Shown here piece by piece: positions 51,529 through 61,124 of a stretch of DNA of 64,000 nucleotides (its first letter is position 1; the number at the start of each line of letters is the position of its first letter). The notes under the pieces were generated by a model. The model had not been told where the DNA came from. It ran no database searches and saw only the letters and a program-made list of their open reading frames with translations. The position numbers and the translations under genes were made by a program. Where the stretch lies: NCBI GenBank assembly GCA_040386595.1, contig JAZKFE010000055.1:16969-80968 (forward strand), read 5' to 3'. Source of the DNA: JAKFVC01 sp040386595. Lineage in GTDB: Bacteria > Planctomycetota > Planctomycetia > Planctomycetales > Planctomycetaceae.

Positions 51529-53280
51529 TTATTGAGCCGGCGAGACGACCGCTGGCGTGGGTAATTTGGTCTGCAGCTGTGTCCGCAATTGTTTAGCCAT
51601 CTCATCCTGCGGAGCGAGCTTAACGGCCTTATCGAGTTGCGTGATCCCCTGTTGCGGGAATCCCAAGTAGGCATAATGGAATCCTAGCAGGAATCGCAGG
51701 GCAGGGTTGTCCGGCTTCTCTTTGGTCGCTTTTTCCAGGGCCCGCAACTGATCGGTATAGCTCTGCATGCTGCCATACAGATCTTTATAGTTCGTCACGA
51801 CAACGCCCCATTGATCTTTCGGCAACTGTTGCATCGCCGCCTGCGTCGCACCTGCGGCTTCGTCAAACTTCCCATTGGCGAACAATGACTGGCTGAGCAT
51901 CATGACCAGCACGGGATTCTGAGGATCGTCGACGACCGCGTGCCTCCAGGCATATTCGGCACCTTTAAAGTCGCCGGATTTGAATGCGGCCTCACCTTGC
52001 TCCGAGAATCCGCCGACTGCCGGAGTTGTGGAGTTATCAATCACTCCGGTATCAGGTACTTGAGTGGTCACCGTAGGATCGGTCCCTACCAGGGTCGTGG
52101 ACACAGGATAGAGGTTCGAATTATCGGTGTAGCCGTATCCATAGCTGGGGTACCCATAGTTGGAGTAACTATAGCTCGGATAACCGTAACCGTAACCGTA
52201 TCCGCCATATCCTCCTCCATAGCCACCATACCCATAACCTCCGTAGCCTCCGTAACCATATCCCCCGTACCCGCCGTATCCACCATACAACAGTGATCCG
52301 AGGATACCACGCCAGCCGAAGCCAAAGAACGGATAGCCGAAACCATACCCAAACCGGCGTCCCCAGCCGTATAAGCCACGGCCGTAACCATAGCGACCCC
52401 AGCCCAGTCCGCCCCAACCAAAACCGCGTCCGTAACCATATCCATAGCGGCCTAAGCCGAACCCACGACCGATGCCATAGCCGCCGTAGCGATACCCGCC
52501 GAGGCCATAACGATTACCGAATCCGGTGCCGACTCGACTGTGACTGGCGAAGCCGACCGAGTGGCGTCCCGCGAAGGAATTGCCGCTCGCGATTCCTGAC
52601 CGCTGCCCCATGCCTCGTCCGAACCCGCCACTATGGTGAGCGGCGAATGAGTTGCCACCGGCCCGTTGCCCCCAGGTGCTGCGGCCGGCGCCGCCCACAC
52701 CATGTCGTGCGGCGAATGAGTTCGAGCCGATGCTCCGGCTTCCAATGGCGCCGCGGCCACCCATGTTCCCGCCGCCAATTCCGCCATGACGCGTGGCGAA
52801 GGAACCCGCCCCTTGGCGTCCGAAGCTGCCCCCACCCCGGTTCATACCACCGATGCCCGCGTTGCTGCGGATTCCGCCGTTGAAACCACCGACATGGCCG
52901 CTCCGCATGGCTCCGCTATTGAAACCGCCATGCATCGCTCCACCGTCGAAGCTTCCGGTATGACCGCCATTGAAGTGTCCACCGCCGAAGGTTCCTCCTC
53001 CGAAGTGGCCCCCTCCCATACCGCCGAAATGATTTCCCATGCCACCAAAGTGACCACCCCCACCACCGAAGTGGCCGCCTCCCCCTCCTCCAAAGTGCCC
53101 GCCACCGCCTCCGAAATGGCCACCCCCGCCACCACCGAAGTGTCCACCACCACCGCCACCATGACCGCCACCTCCACCCCCGTGTCCTCCCCCGCCTCCA
53201 TGCGCGAATGAAATCCCAGGAGCACTAATCAGTAGTGCAGCGGCAACTACTGAGCTAAATGAAATGATTCGCGTGGACAT
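51529..53280 (-). CDS. Secreted Gly/His/Tyr-rich low-complexity protein with TPR C-terminus
   Basis: The 583-aa protein has a clear signal peptide (MSTRIISFSSVVAAALLISAPGISFA). A long low-complexity region follows: Gly/His repeats of HGGGGG type (about 27-90), Gly/Arg/Asn/Phe-rich repeats with recurrent SFA.RH blocks (about 90-260), and Gly/Tyr repeats (YGYGRGFGW, GYGGYGYGGY, about 260-385). The C-terminal ~160 residues form tetratricopeptide-like helices (FSEQGEAAFKSGDFKGAEYAWRHAV, LRFLLGFHYAYLGFPQQGITQLDKAVKL). The N-terminal part resembles structural or adhesive proteins, and the TPR part would bind partners. ATG 53280 has AAAGG upstream. Expression as a surface or matrix protein is inferred. 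Confidence 0.8.
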   Translation of the reverse strand: MSTRIISFSSVVAAALLISAPGISFAHGGGGGHGGGGGGHGGGGGGHFGGGGGGHFGGGGGHFGGGGGGHFGGGGGHFGGMGNHFGGMGGGHFGGGTFGGGHFNGGHTGSFDGGAMHGGFNSGAMRSGHVGGFNGGIRSNAGIGGMNRGGGSFGRQGAGSFATRHGGIGGGNMGGRGAIGSRSIGSNSFAARHGVGGAGRSTWGQRAGGNSFAAHHSGGFGRGMGQRSGIASGNSFAGRHSVGFASHSRVGTGFGNRYGLGGYRYGGYGIGRGFGLGRYGYGYGRGFGWGGLGWGRYGYGRGLYGWGRRFGYGFGYPFFGFGWRGILGSLLYGGYGGYGGYGYGGYGGYGYGGYGGGYGGYGYGYGYPSYSYSNYGYPSYGYGYTDNSNLYPVSTTLVGTDPTVTTQVPDTGVIDNSTTPAVGGFSEQGEAAFKSGDFKGAEYAWRHAVVDDPQNPVLVMMLSQSLFANGKFDEAAGATQAAMQQLPKDQWGVVVTNYKDLYGSMQSYTDQLRALEKATKEKPDNPALRFLLGFHYAYLGFPQQGITQLDKAVKLAPQDEMAKQLRTQLQTKLPTPAVVSPAQ

Positions 53281-53390
53281 GATCCTTTCCCCTTTCAATC
53301 TCTGCTGGCAGATTCTGCTCGTGTGGCAGAACTCACGATTGAATTGTATGAATTACAAGTTGCCTCAGGGGGTTACTTGCAGGATTGTCA

Positions 53391-53413
53391 TGTTTTCTCC
53401 AGACGAGAAAACA
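53391..53413. repeat. Short hairpin upstream of the Gly-rich gene
   Basis: TGTTTTCTC, a CAGAC loop and GAGAAAACA form a 9-bp perfect stem 110 bp upstream of the Gly-rich gene start. It may be a terminator or an attenuator; neither can be shown from sequence. The rest of the 53281-53821 gap shows no gene. Confidence 0.45.
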
Positions 53414-53668
53414 CCCTGATTTCCACAGATTGCCAGCTCAGATGGAGACTTGGTAAGAAATCAGATTGGGGAGAATGAAGTGCTCGGCCGCGGTAACGCG
53501 TTCCTGGCTTAATAGAGCAGGCCGTCGAGCAAAACGGTTGCGAAATGCTCAAAATCACGTCAAATCGATGACGGACGCCCAAAAGGGTGTAGACACTTAG
53601 ATTTTATCTATGACGCGTTCACGTATCATTACGTGGTGATGGTCTATGGAAACAGCGGATATGCAAAG

Positions 53669-53698
53669 ACCCCTGAAGAAGCAGGCCTCTTCAGGGTT
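53669..53698. terminator. Hairpin downstream of the SGNH hydrolase gene
   Basis: ACCCCTGAAGA, a loop and TCTTCAGGGTT form an 11-bp stem with one mismatch, followed by CTTTCTT on the plus strand and by TTTGC on the minus strand. It is 124 bp past the stop of the minus-strand SGNH gene and could terminate it, though the T-run is weak. Confidence 0.5.
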
Positions 53699-53821
53699 CT
53701 TTCTTGGCTTTGATTGCGTACGCAGGAGTCGCCGCGAGGCCCCAGCGACATTCATTGAGAAGGGCTCGAATCCTTGCCATGCGCTGGCGCTGTATTCGAC
53801 GCAGCAATCGGTCCGCAAAGC

Positions 53822-54571
53822 TTACGGCTTCACCGCTGCCCGCTTTTCAATGGTGGTCCAGATCGCATCCGCAATGGCCTTCATGCCCCTGTCGCCAGGA
53901 TGGCCGGCCACGCCTGCATGTTCGAACTTACGTTCCGAACTCGCGGTGTTCTTGGGATCCTTGTTCAGTTCGCTGATCTTCAAGAAGACAACACTCGGAG
54001 CGGCCGCAGAGGCCTGTTCCATCGCGCCATCTTTGGCGGGATCCGCCCAGAAGGAGCTACGCACAAACACTACCGGATCGCCGTGCTTCTTCAGCGTGCT
54101 TAAGAGCCTGGCGAAAGCCGCTTGATACTTGGCTTTGAGTTCGTCGGTGGTGAGTGGGTCAACGTTTTCGCCGATGGCCACGATTACCATTTGCGGCTCA
54201 AACGCCAGTTCATCCTTCAAGCCAGCTTCTAAATCATAGGACTCAAACTTCCGCTCGAAATCGGCAATGTTCTTCACCATCACCTGCGGCTCCCCCCCGG
54301 CAGCCTTGGCCAAACTGGCGGTCACCAGATGGACATAGTCCTTTTCGGGAGCTGATGCGGCCATACCGCAATTCAGATTCCAGCCCAGGTGCGGGGCCAC
54401 ACCGTGCAGCGTAATGCTATTCCCCAGGAACAGTACCTTGGAAGCCTGCAAACTTCCCACCTTCAAATCTTTCGCCGGTGCAGCGGCAGCCGGCTTCGCA
54501 TCTTCGGCGAGACCGATCGTCAGGATGAACATCAACTGCGATAACAATACAACACAAACTCGAGTCCACAT
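53822..54571 (-). CDS. Secreted SGNH/GDSL-family hydrolase
   Basis: The 249-aa protein has a signal peptide (MWTRVCVVLLSQLMFILTIGLA). It carries the block-I nucleophile region LFLGNSITLHG, with Ser in GNS, and later AIGENVDP (block III-like Gly/Asn). The C-terminal Asp/His region is GVAGHPGDRGMKAIADAIW. It is a single-domain esterase/lipase-like hydrolase acting in the periplasm or outside the cell. The block-III asparagine is present, but its alignment is uncertain. The gene stands between the Gly-rich gene and the DUF1559 array; no operon partner is evident. Confidence 0.83.
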   Translation of the reverse strand: MWTRVCVVLLSQLMFILTIGLAEDAKPAAAAPAKDLKVGSLQASKVLFLGNSITLHGVAPHLGWNLNCGMAASAPEKDYVHLVTASLAKAAGGEPQVMVKNIADFERKFESYDLEAGLKDELAFEPQMVIVAIGENVDPLTTDELKAKYQAAFARLLSTLKKHGDPVVFVRSSFWADPAKDGAMEQASAAAPSVVFLKISELNKDPKNTASSERKFEHAGVAGHPGDRGMKAIADAIWTTIEKRAAVKP

Positions 54572-54671
54572 GGAGGCTACTCCTTCGAAAACGCACTTCG
54601 CGATCGTCGCCGCATGAACGCTTTGCGGGACGCGATTTTCATCGCGGCAGTATTAATTCGGACCAAGAAAA

Positions 54672-54706
54672 AAACATCCCCAGAGCAGCTGGCCCTGAGG
54701 ATGTTT
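54672..54706 (-). terminator. Terminator of DUF1559 gene A
   Basis: The stem AAACATCCCCAG...CTGAGGATGTTT ends in a run of T on the minus strand (TTTTTTTC). The loop side carries GAGCAGCTGGC, close to the A' terminator at 57927-57961. It is 68 bp past the A stop. Confidence 0.85.
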
Positions 54707-54773
54707 CATGGATTCTATGTCACCCGGACGGTCGTCGGCAATTGCAGGCGACCACGGAAGATATCACGATTTC

Positions 54774-55811
54774 TTAATAGTCACCCAGGACCAGGCCATC
54801 GGCCTTCATGCACAGTGGTACCAGAACGGAATTCAGATCGATCGACTGCGTCAGAAACTTGGTATGGCCATCGCCGAGCAGGACGAATGCTCCACCAGCA
54901 TGAGCGGACTGAATCGGCTTGTTGGCAGCCATGTCCATCGTCGTGCCATTGGTTGCCGACCAAATATTGCCGTAGGCGCCATTCGTCATATCTTTGGTAC
55001 CGATTTGATACCGAACGGTTGTGATCACTGGGGTTCGATTATCAACAGCAGAGTTTGCATTTCCCCAGGCATTGGCACCGTTCGCTGGCCAGCCCTGCAG
55101 GCTGCAACCCATCCAGCTGGAATGGCTGATTCCACTTCGAATATCGGTGTTGGCTCCAGAAACTTTACCCCAGTCAGATTGCTCGCCGATCACTGCCGTG
55201 TTGGACGAGCCGTCACTCATATCACGAAAATTGACCTTGCCATTTGGGATCATGACTCCTCCGCTCGAGACAATCCCGGCACTGGCCGATTCCGACATGG
55301 TGTTAAATCCCACCGGCCCAATGGCCACACCGGAAATCCCAGCGTAGGTCGCGCAGAAATATTCTTTGGTCAGCGAAACACTCGGTACCCAGACGGGCGT
55401 AGTTCGCGGCAAGGGACTGGACGGGCAGGTTCCCACGGGGGGGACGACATTTTCAAACAGCAGGTAGTTGTTGCCTGCCGCCACGAAACCGGGTGCCCCG
55501 GTCATGCTGATTTTGTTGTACAGGGGGGCTTGATCCATATATGGCAGGATTGAAACCCAGAATGACATCCCCCAGTTGTCTGAGCGAACCCCGAAAGGCA
55601 TCATGTTATAAACGTCATGATAGTTGTGCAGAGCCAGCCCGATCTGCTTGAGATTGTTGTTGCATTGTGAGCGGCGTGCCGCCTCACGGGCTTGCTGCAC
55701 GGCCGGCAGCAACAAGGCGATTAACACGGCGATGATGGCAATGACCACCAGCAGCTCGATCAGCGTAAAGCCACGTTTTGAGAATCTCGATGACCGACAC
55801 ACAGAATTCAT
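54774..55811 (-). CDS. DUF1559 pilin-like protein A
   Basis: The 345-aa protein carries the type IV pilin/pseudopilin N-terminal motif RGFTLIELLVVIAIIAVLIALLLPAVQQA, with prepilin peptidase cleavage before Phe. It continues with the planctomycete DUF1559 region (QCNNNLKQIGLALHNYHD, FRDMSDGSSNTAVIGEQSD, C-terminal H-x-G GGAFVLLGDGHTKFL, ending GDY). These proteins are secreted or surface-exposed and are present in tens of copies in many planctomycetes; their role is not established. AGGAGGAA stands 7 bases before ATG 55811. It most resembles A' (58043-59074) among the four copies: both share TVRYQIGTKDMTNGAYGNIWSATNG. Confidence 0.9.
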   Translation of the reverse strand: MNSVCRSSRFSKRGFTLIELLVVIAIIAVLIALLLPAVQQAREAARRSQCNNNLKQIGLALHNYHDVYNMMPFGVRSDNWGMSFWVSILPYMDQAPLYNKISMTGAPGFVAAGNNYLLFENVVPPVGTCPSSPLPRTTPVWVPSVSLTKEYFCATYAGISGVAIGPVGFNTMSESASAGIVSSGGVMIPNGKVNFRDMSDGSSNTAVIGEQSDWGKVSGANTDIRSGISHSSWMGCSLQGWPANGANAWGNANSAVDNRTPVITTVRYQIGTKDMTNGAYGNIWSATNGTTMDMAANKPIQSAHAGGAFVLLGDGHTKFLTQSIDLNSVLVPLCMKADGLVLGDY

Positions 55812-56384
55812 AATCGTTCCTCCTCGTCAAACAAGATGGCTGCGGCAAAGAAAACAATGAAACCGCAGAAAACACTTTGGGCAATTCGTTGTTGATACAA
55901 CACAACGACAGTATTCCGGCTGGTAGAGGGCGCAGTTCACAGCACCGACACCTATAGCAAGCGTTCAATCGTACGGTTTTCAGAGACCAGGAACAAGGTT
56001 TTCTAAAACGGCCACAACCGTCGTTCAAGGAATCGGCGAATAGAACGCTCGGAAATATCGCGACACATTATATGCAAATGCATTTATGCTGGTGATCGCA
56101 AAAAAGCCAGTGGCGTCTTAATTCATCAATCTTAAGGTCTCTGCAAGTAGAAAAAAACCATTTTCCACTGTTGTTGGGCCGAGCAACGCTTCCCGCCTGT
56201 TGCGGTTCAGGAGGTAAAACTAGGCAGGAGTGTAGAAAACTTGAGTGTTTGTCCCACAACAGGGGGCTCGAACGCCATACGAAATCAAATTGGGAATGGT
56301 TTCGCACAATCCTGGAGGATGGGGATCAGAGCTGGGAACCGGCTGCTGCCAGAGTTGGATGGGCGTTCCAGATAAGCAAAAAGA
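55812..56384. other. Intergenic region upstream of DUF1559 gene A
   Basis: This 570-bp region is between gene A's start and gene B's terminator. It should hold the promoter of A. No gene or RNA is recognised; short frames here are not convincing. Confidence 0.4.
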
Positions 56385-56419
56385 AAACATCCCCGAAACA
56401 CGATGTTTCGGGGATGTTT
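56385..56419 (-). terminator. Terminator of DUF1559 gene B
   Basis: The stem AAACATCCCCGAAACA...TGTTTCGGGGATGTTT is followed by a T-rich run on the minus strand (TTTTCTTTTT). The core CCGAAACAC is shared with the B' terminator at 59567-59601. It is 68 bp past the B stop. Confidence 0.88.
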
Positions 56420-56486
56420 GCGTCAAATCTGCGATAAGCCAACAACTTACCGAGCAGGGCATAACCCCGTTCGGTCTCGATGTTGT

Positions 56487-57503
56487 TTAATAATCGCCCA
56501 GCACCAAGCCATCTGACTTCAGGCACAGTGGGACGAGTACCGCATCAAAATTGATGGATGACGTCAGGAACTTCGTATGGCCATCACTGAGCAATACGAA
56601 GGCTCCACCGGCGTGTGCGGATTGGATCGGATGGTTGGCTCCCATATCAGGCAGTACGCCGTTGCTTTGAGCCCAAATGTTGCCCAATTGACCATTGGTC
56701 ATGTCTTTCAAACCAATCGGATACTTGACCGTCGTTACGCCCCAGGTGCGATTATCACCGGTCCAGCCCCCATTGCCTGGTACCCCAATCAGACTGCACC
56801 CCATCCAACTGGAGTGGGCCTGTCCGTTACGAATGTCTGTGTTGGCACCAGAAACCTTTCCCCAGTCTGATTGCTCGCCGAGCATTGCCGTATTGGATGT
56901 CCCGTCGGTCATGTCGCGAAAGTTGACCCTGCCATTGGGCACCATAACGCCCCCTCCCGACACAATTCCATGCTGGCCGGTTTCAGCAGAGGTGCTGACT
57001 CCCATCGGAGCCGTTGCCGTTCCCGAAATTCCCACATAGGAGGCGCAGAAGTAATTCTTCGTTCCACCGGGCGTGCCCACGGGCGTTGTCGGCGGTACGG
57101 GGCTGGAAGGGCACACTCCGACCGGTGGGACAATATTCTCCAGCAAAAGATAGTTCGCACCTGACGCGGGGAATCCGGGCGAGCCCGTCATGTCCATCTT
57201 GTTAAACAACGGACCCTGATCAATGTACGGTAGAATTGAAACCCAGAACGACATCCCCCAACCGCCAATACTCATCCGGCAGCCAAATGGCAGCACATTG
57301 TACGTGTCATGATAGTTGTGCAGAGCCAAGCCGAGTTGCTTGAAATTGTTGTTGCACTGTGAGCGGCGGGCCGCCTCACGCGCTTGCTGCACGGCTGGCA
57401 GCAACAGTGCGATCAAAACTGCAATGATCGCGATGACCACCAGCAGCTCGATCAGCGTAAAGCCACGTTTGGAAAACTTTGACGACGGACATCTCGAACC
57501 CAT
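56487..57503 (-). CDS. DUF1559 pilin-like protein B
   Basis: The 338-aa protein has the same pseudopilin N-terminus and DUF1559 body. Markers of its subtype are FGCRMSIGGWGMSFWVSILPYIDQGPLFNKMDMTGSPGF, YPIGLKDMTNGQLGNIWAQSNGV and GGAFVLLSDGHTKFLTSS. It is very similar to B' (59697-60710), and less so to A and A'. ATG 57503 is preceded by GAGGAG 7 bases upstream, so it is preferred to ATG 57539. Confidence 0.9.
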   Translation of the reverse strand: MGSRCPSSKFSKRGFTLIELLVVIAIIAVLIALLLPAVQQAREAARRSQCNNNFKQLGLALHNYHDTYNVLPFGCRMSIGGWGMSFWVSILPYIDQGPLFNKMDMTGSPGFPASGANYLLLENIVPPVGVCPSSPVPPTTPVGTPGGTKNYFCASYVGISGTATAPMGVSTSAETGQHGIVSGGGVMVPNGRVNFRDMTDGTSNTAMLGEQSDWGKVSGANTDIRNGQAHSSWMGCSLIGVPGNGGWTGDNRTWGVTTVKYPIGLKDMTNGQLGNIWAQSNGVLPDMGANHPIQSAHAGGAFVLLSDGHTKFLTSSINFDAVLVPLCLKSDGLVLGDY

Positions 57504-57926
57504 GATTTTTCTCCTCGTCTGACAAAATGACTGCGGCAATGAAACGATAAACCGCAGGAAACACTCCAGGATAATTCAGCACTTCAAGGCGTGGTGACGT
57601 GATACTATTGAGCAAAAAGGCGAGGTTCAGGCAGCAATTTCAGCGACAAATGGTCAATTCCAANNNNNNNNNNCTGGATAAGAGTGTTAAAATTAAGCCA
57701 CAACTTCCCCTGGATTCTGCCGTCCGAAATCTTTTCAACCGGGATAACTTAAGACAACTGTAACGCAAGAACACGCCATCATTTCACACACACATACAAT
57801 TGATGCGAATGAGCAACCGATTGCAAGAAGCAAGTACCGTTCCAATCATTTTGTCATAAGTCCTAATTCAATTAGGGAGATCTGACGCCTGCGATCATCC
57901 TTTCACGTTGGGGTGACCTAATAAAA
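57504..57926. other. Intergenic region with N gap, upstream of DUF1559 gene B
   Basis: The region holds the promoter of B and an assembly gap of 10 N at 57664-57673. No gene or RNA is recognised. Confidence 0.4.
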
Positions 57927-57961
57927 AAACATCTCCGGAGCACATGGCTCCGGAGATGTTT
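57927..57961 (-). terminator. Terminator of DUF1559 gene A'
   Basis: The stem AAACATCTCCGGAGC...GCTCCGGAGATGTTT has a T-run of seven on the minus strand. GAGCACATGGC resembles the corresponding part of the A terminator. It is 82 bp past the A' stop. Confidence 0.88.
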
Positions 57962-58042
57962 TCGTTATGTCTATAGTCCGCTCGACCACGTGCAGAACAA
58001 CCACCGCAATGCGGTCGCTGTCTTTCTCCACGCGGCAATCGG

Positions 58043-59074
58043 CTAGTAGTCTCCCAGGACCATTCCGTCCGCTTTCAAGCAGAGCGGAGTCACAACGGTG
58101 TTGTAATCCGTGGAAGCGGACAAGAATTTCGTATGGCCGTCGCCGAGCAGAACGAACGCTCCACCGGCGTGTGCTGATTGAATTGGCTTGTTCGTGCCCA
58201 TGTCGGTCATCGTCCCATTGGTGGCAGACCAGATGTTGCCATAGGCGCCATTCGTCATATCCTTGGTACCGATTTGATACCGGACTGTGGTTACTGCCCA
58301 AGTCCGATTATCGCCTGCCCAACTTCCGTTACCGGGTGTACCGGGACGTCCGCATCCCATCCAACTGGTGTGTGCCAAACCGCTACGGATGTCTTGATTT
58401 GCTCCAGCAACTTTGCCCCAGTCGGACTGTTCGCCCAAAACCGCTGTGTTAGAAGTCCCGTCGGTCATGTCACGGAAATTGACCTTCCCGTTTGGAACCA
58501 TCGTTCCACCACCCGAGGCAATTCCATGGTCCCCTTGTTCCGCATACACGTTCACGCCAACGGGTGCAGGTGGGGCGACCGCCACGCCAGCAATTCCGGC
58601 ATAAGAAGCGACGAAATACCTGCGATCTGCGCCGCCAATCGTGATCGGGATCGTAGTCGGCAAGGGGCTGGAGGGGCAAACGCCTACCTGTGGTACCTGA
58701 CCGTCGAGTGGCAGGTAATTGTTTCCCGCTCCGACGAATCCGGGGTCACCCGACATGCTGAGCTGGTTGTACAACGTACCTTGTTCGAAATACGGCAAAA
58801 TGGAGATCCAGAACGACATTCCCCATCCACCACCACCGACTCCACTGCGGCAACCGAAGGGCAACACGTTATAGACGTCATGATAGTTGTGCAGAGCCAG
58901 CCCGAGTTGTTTGAGGTTGTTGTTGCATTGTGAGCGGCGTGCGGCCTCGCGGGCCTGTTGCACTGCTGGCAACAGTAACGCGATCAGCACGGCAATGATG
59001 GCGATGACCACCAGCAGCTCGATCAGTGTAAAACCCCGTTTCGAAAATCTCGACGACCGACGTTCAGAACTCAT
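58043..59074 (-). CDS. DUF1559 pilin-like protein A'
   Basis: The 343-aa protein has the same pseudopilin N-terminus and DUF1559 body. The signature TVRYQIGTKDMTNGAYGNIWSATNG, GAGNNYLPL and GGAFVLLGDGHTKFLS group it with A (54774-55811). ATG 59074 has GAGGAGGA 6 bases upstream and is preferred to ATG 59167. Confidence 0.9.
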   Translation of the reverse strand: MSSERRSSRFSKRGFTLIELLVVIAIIAVLIALLLPAVQQAREAARRSQCNNNLKQLGLALHNYHDVYNVLPFGCRSGVGGGGWGMSFWISILPYFEQGTLYNQLSMSGDPGFVGAGNNYLPLDGQVPQVGVCPSSPLPTTIPITIGGADRRYFVASYAGIAGVAVAPPAPVGVNVYAEQGDHGIASGGGTMVPNGKVNFRDMTDGTSNTAVLGEQSDWGKVAGANQDIRSGLAHTSWMGCGRPGTPGNGSWAGDNRTWAVTTVRYQIGTKDMTNGAYGNIWSATNGTMTDMGTNKPIQSAHAGGAFVLLGDGHTKFLSASTDYNTVVTPLCLKADGMVLGDY

Positions 59075-59566
59075 AATCTTTCCTCCTCGCCTGGCAAGAT
59101 GATTGCGGCAATAAAAACAATAAGACCGCAAGAAACATGTCGGCACATCCCGATGTGTGCCCGACAAGAAAACACTTCAATCGCGTACTTGATGTTCCAC
59201 ACATGTCAACGATTGACACACGTGACCAATATGATATCGCTCCTTAGGGGGAGCAAGATCCTCAAGAATTTTGTCTGAAAATCTGGCTATTCAGGTAGGG
59301 GGAGTGACCACTTCTCCAAAATACTGGCGGCACACACACGGCATCGTGGAGTTGGGTTCTTATGTGTTTATGTGTGTGTTTGGTAGCAGCAGTAAAGCGT
59401 GTACGTCAGAGAATATTCTGATGAACGCGATGGAATCTGTTGCAATAACTGTGCCAGTGTGTGGCAGGTGGGCCATACAGTGGGAAAACGAGGTTCGCCA
59501 ATCAACCGCAGAATTTCACATGGACTCTTGGGTGATTCGCTTTTTCCAACCAAGGGCCAAATAAAA
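59075..59566. other. Intergenic region upstream of DUF1559 gene A'
   Basis: The region should contain the A' promoter and the end of B'. A GT-rich stretch (TTATGTGTTTATGTGTGTG, near 59359-59377) stands out. No gene is recognised. Confidence 0.4.
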
Positions 59567-59601
59567 AAACATCTCCGAAACACAAAGTTCGGGAGATGTT
59601 T
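59567..59601. terminator. Bidirectional terminator of DUF1559 gene B'
   Basis: The stem AAACATCTCCGAAACACA...GTTCGGGAGATGTTT is flanked by T-runs on both strands. The CCGAAACACA core matches the B terminator. It is 95 bp past the B' stop. Confidence 0.88.
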
Positions 59602-59696
59602 TTTCAGTCTAGAATCAATCCTACCATGCCTTCAACAGCCACCGCAATGCAGCAGCCTTTGGGCACGCACGGTACTGATATTAAGGGAGGCCTTAG

Positions 59697-60710
59697 TTAA
59701 TAGTCACCCAACACCAAACCGTCGGACTTCAAACACAGGGGAATGACCACGGCGTCGAAATTGACGGACGAGGTCAGGAACTTCGTGTGGCCATCGCTGA
59801 GCAACACAAACGCTCCACCCGCATGGGCGGACTGGATGGGCTTGTTGGTGCCATCATCCGGCATGACCCCGTTGCTTTGAGCCCAAATGTTGCCCAATTG
59901 ACCATTGGTCATGTCTTTCAAACCAATCGGATAGCGAACGCTCGTAACGCCCCAGGTGCGATTGTCACCGCCGGTCCACATTCCGTTACCGGGGACTCCT
60001 TCTAGATTGCAACCCATCCAGCTGGAGTGCCCCTGTCCGTTACGAATGTCGGTATTCGCACCGTTGACCTTGCCCCAGTCTGATTGTTCTCCCAGCATCG
60101 CGGTGTTCGACGTCCCGTCGGTCATGTCGCGGAAGTTGACTTTGCCATTGGGAACCATCACTCCGCCGCTGGACACGATCCCATGCTGTCCGGATTCGGA
60201 GTAAGTACTCACGCCCATGGGGGCCACGGCCGTTCCGGCAATCCCGACATACGAAGCGCAGAAGTAATTCTTGGTTCCACCGGGAGTGAGAACTGGTGTC
60301 GTGGTGGGCACGGGGCTGGAGGGGCACACTCCCACTGGCGGAATAAAGTTCTCTAACAAGAGGTAGTTGGCCCCCGAAGCCACGAATCCGGGCGAGGTGC
60401 TCATATCCATCTGGTTGAACAAGGGGCCTTGATCGATGTAGGGCAGAATCGACACCCAGAACGACATTCCCCAGCCGCCATTCAAACTCTTCCGGCAGCC
60501 AAACGGCAGCGTGTTGAAAGTATCATGGTAGTTGTGCAGTGCCAGGCCGAGCTGCTTGAAATTGTTGTTGCATTGCGAACGGCGAGCCGCCTCACGTGCC
60601 TGTTGCACGGCGGGCAATAAAAGAGCAATCAAGACTGCGATGATGGCAATCACCACCAGCAATTCGATCAAGGTAAAACCACGTCGGGACACTTGGGGCG
60701 AACGATTCAT
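59697..60710 (-). CDS. DUF1559 pilin-like protein B'
   Basis: The 337-aa protein has RRGFTLIELL and the DUF1559 body with PFGCRKSLNGGWGMSFWV, YPIGLKDMTNGQLGNIWAQSNGVM and GGAFVLLSDGHTKFLTSS. It is the closest relative of B (56487-57503) in the window. ATG 60710 is chosen, although GAGGAAGAA lies nearer a TTG at 60719. The ribosome-binding site spacing (11-12 bases to ATG) is longer than for the other three genes, so either start is possible. Confidence 0.88.
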   Translation of the reverse strand: MNRSPQVSRRGFTLIELLVVIAIIAVLIALLLPAVQQAREAARRSQCNNNFKQLGLALHNYHDTFNTLPFGCRKSLNGGWGMSFWVSILPYIDQGPLFNQMDMSTSPGFVASGANYLLLENFIPPVGVCPSSPVPTTTPVLTPGGTKNYFCASYVGIAGTAVAPMGVSTYSESGQHGIVSSGGVMVPNGKVNFRDMTDGTSNTAMLGEQSDWGKVNGANTDIRNGQGHSSWMGCNLEGVPGNGMWTGGDNRTWGVTSVRYPIGLKDMTNGQLGNIWAQSNGVMPDDGTNKPIQSAHAGGAFVLLSDGHTKFLTSSVNFDAVVIPLCLKSDGLVLGDY

Positions 60711-61124
60711 CGTACTCAATTCTTCCTCGCAGAGACCAACTCGATAACGGCAATGACAACCGCAATAAAAACGAAGCCGCGAACGACTCGCTATGTGTGT
60801 TTTCGAAACAAGGCGCAGCCCTGCTCGATTTCGAGAGCGAAAAGAGGCGGCGGAGCAGCCACGCCAATTTAAATATTAACTATATATTATAGACGTCGGC
60901 CAATAATGAGACAAGGTGTCATGACTCTAACGGTAATGCAAGCCTCGTCACATCAGGCGTCCCTGGCGCGTTCTGTCGACGGATGCGATTACGGCTGGAT
61001 AGATCGCCGGTAACTCATTGTTGGTAAACGAATTAGGATGCGCTCTGATGTCACATTCACGCGTTGGACATCGGCGGAGATGGATTCATCGGTGAGCCTT
61101 GAACTTGAGAGCGATCACAGATCC

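Noticed and set aside
52786..53211. Plus-strand Thr/Ser/Ala-rich frame
   Set aside because: It is the reverse complement of Gly-rich codons in the secreted protein; the low-complexity composition explains it.
53700..53790. Possible tRNA-like sequence (GGCTCGAATCC near 53762)
   Set aside because: The T-loop and acceptor stem do not pair into a cloverleaf, so it was not called.
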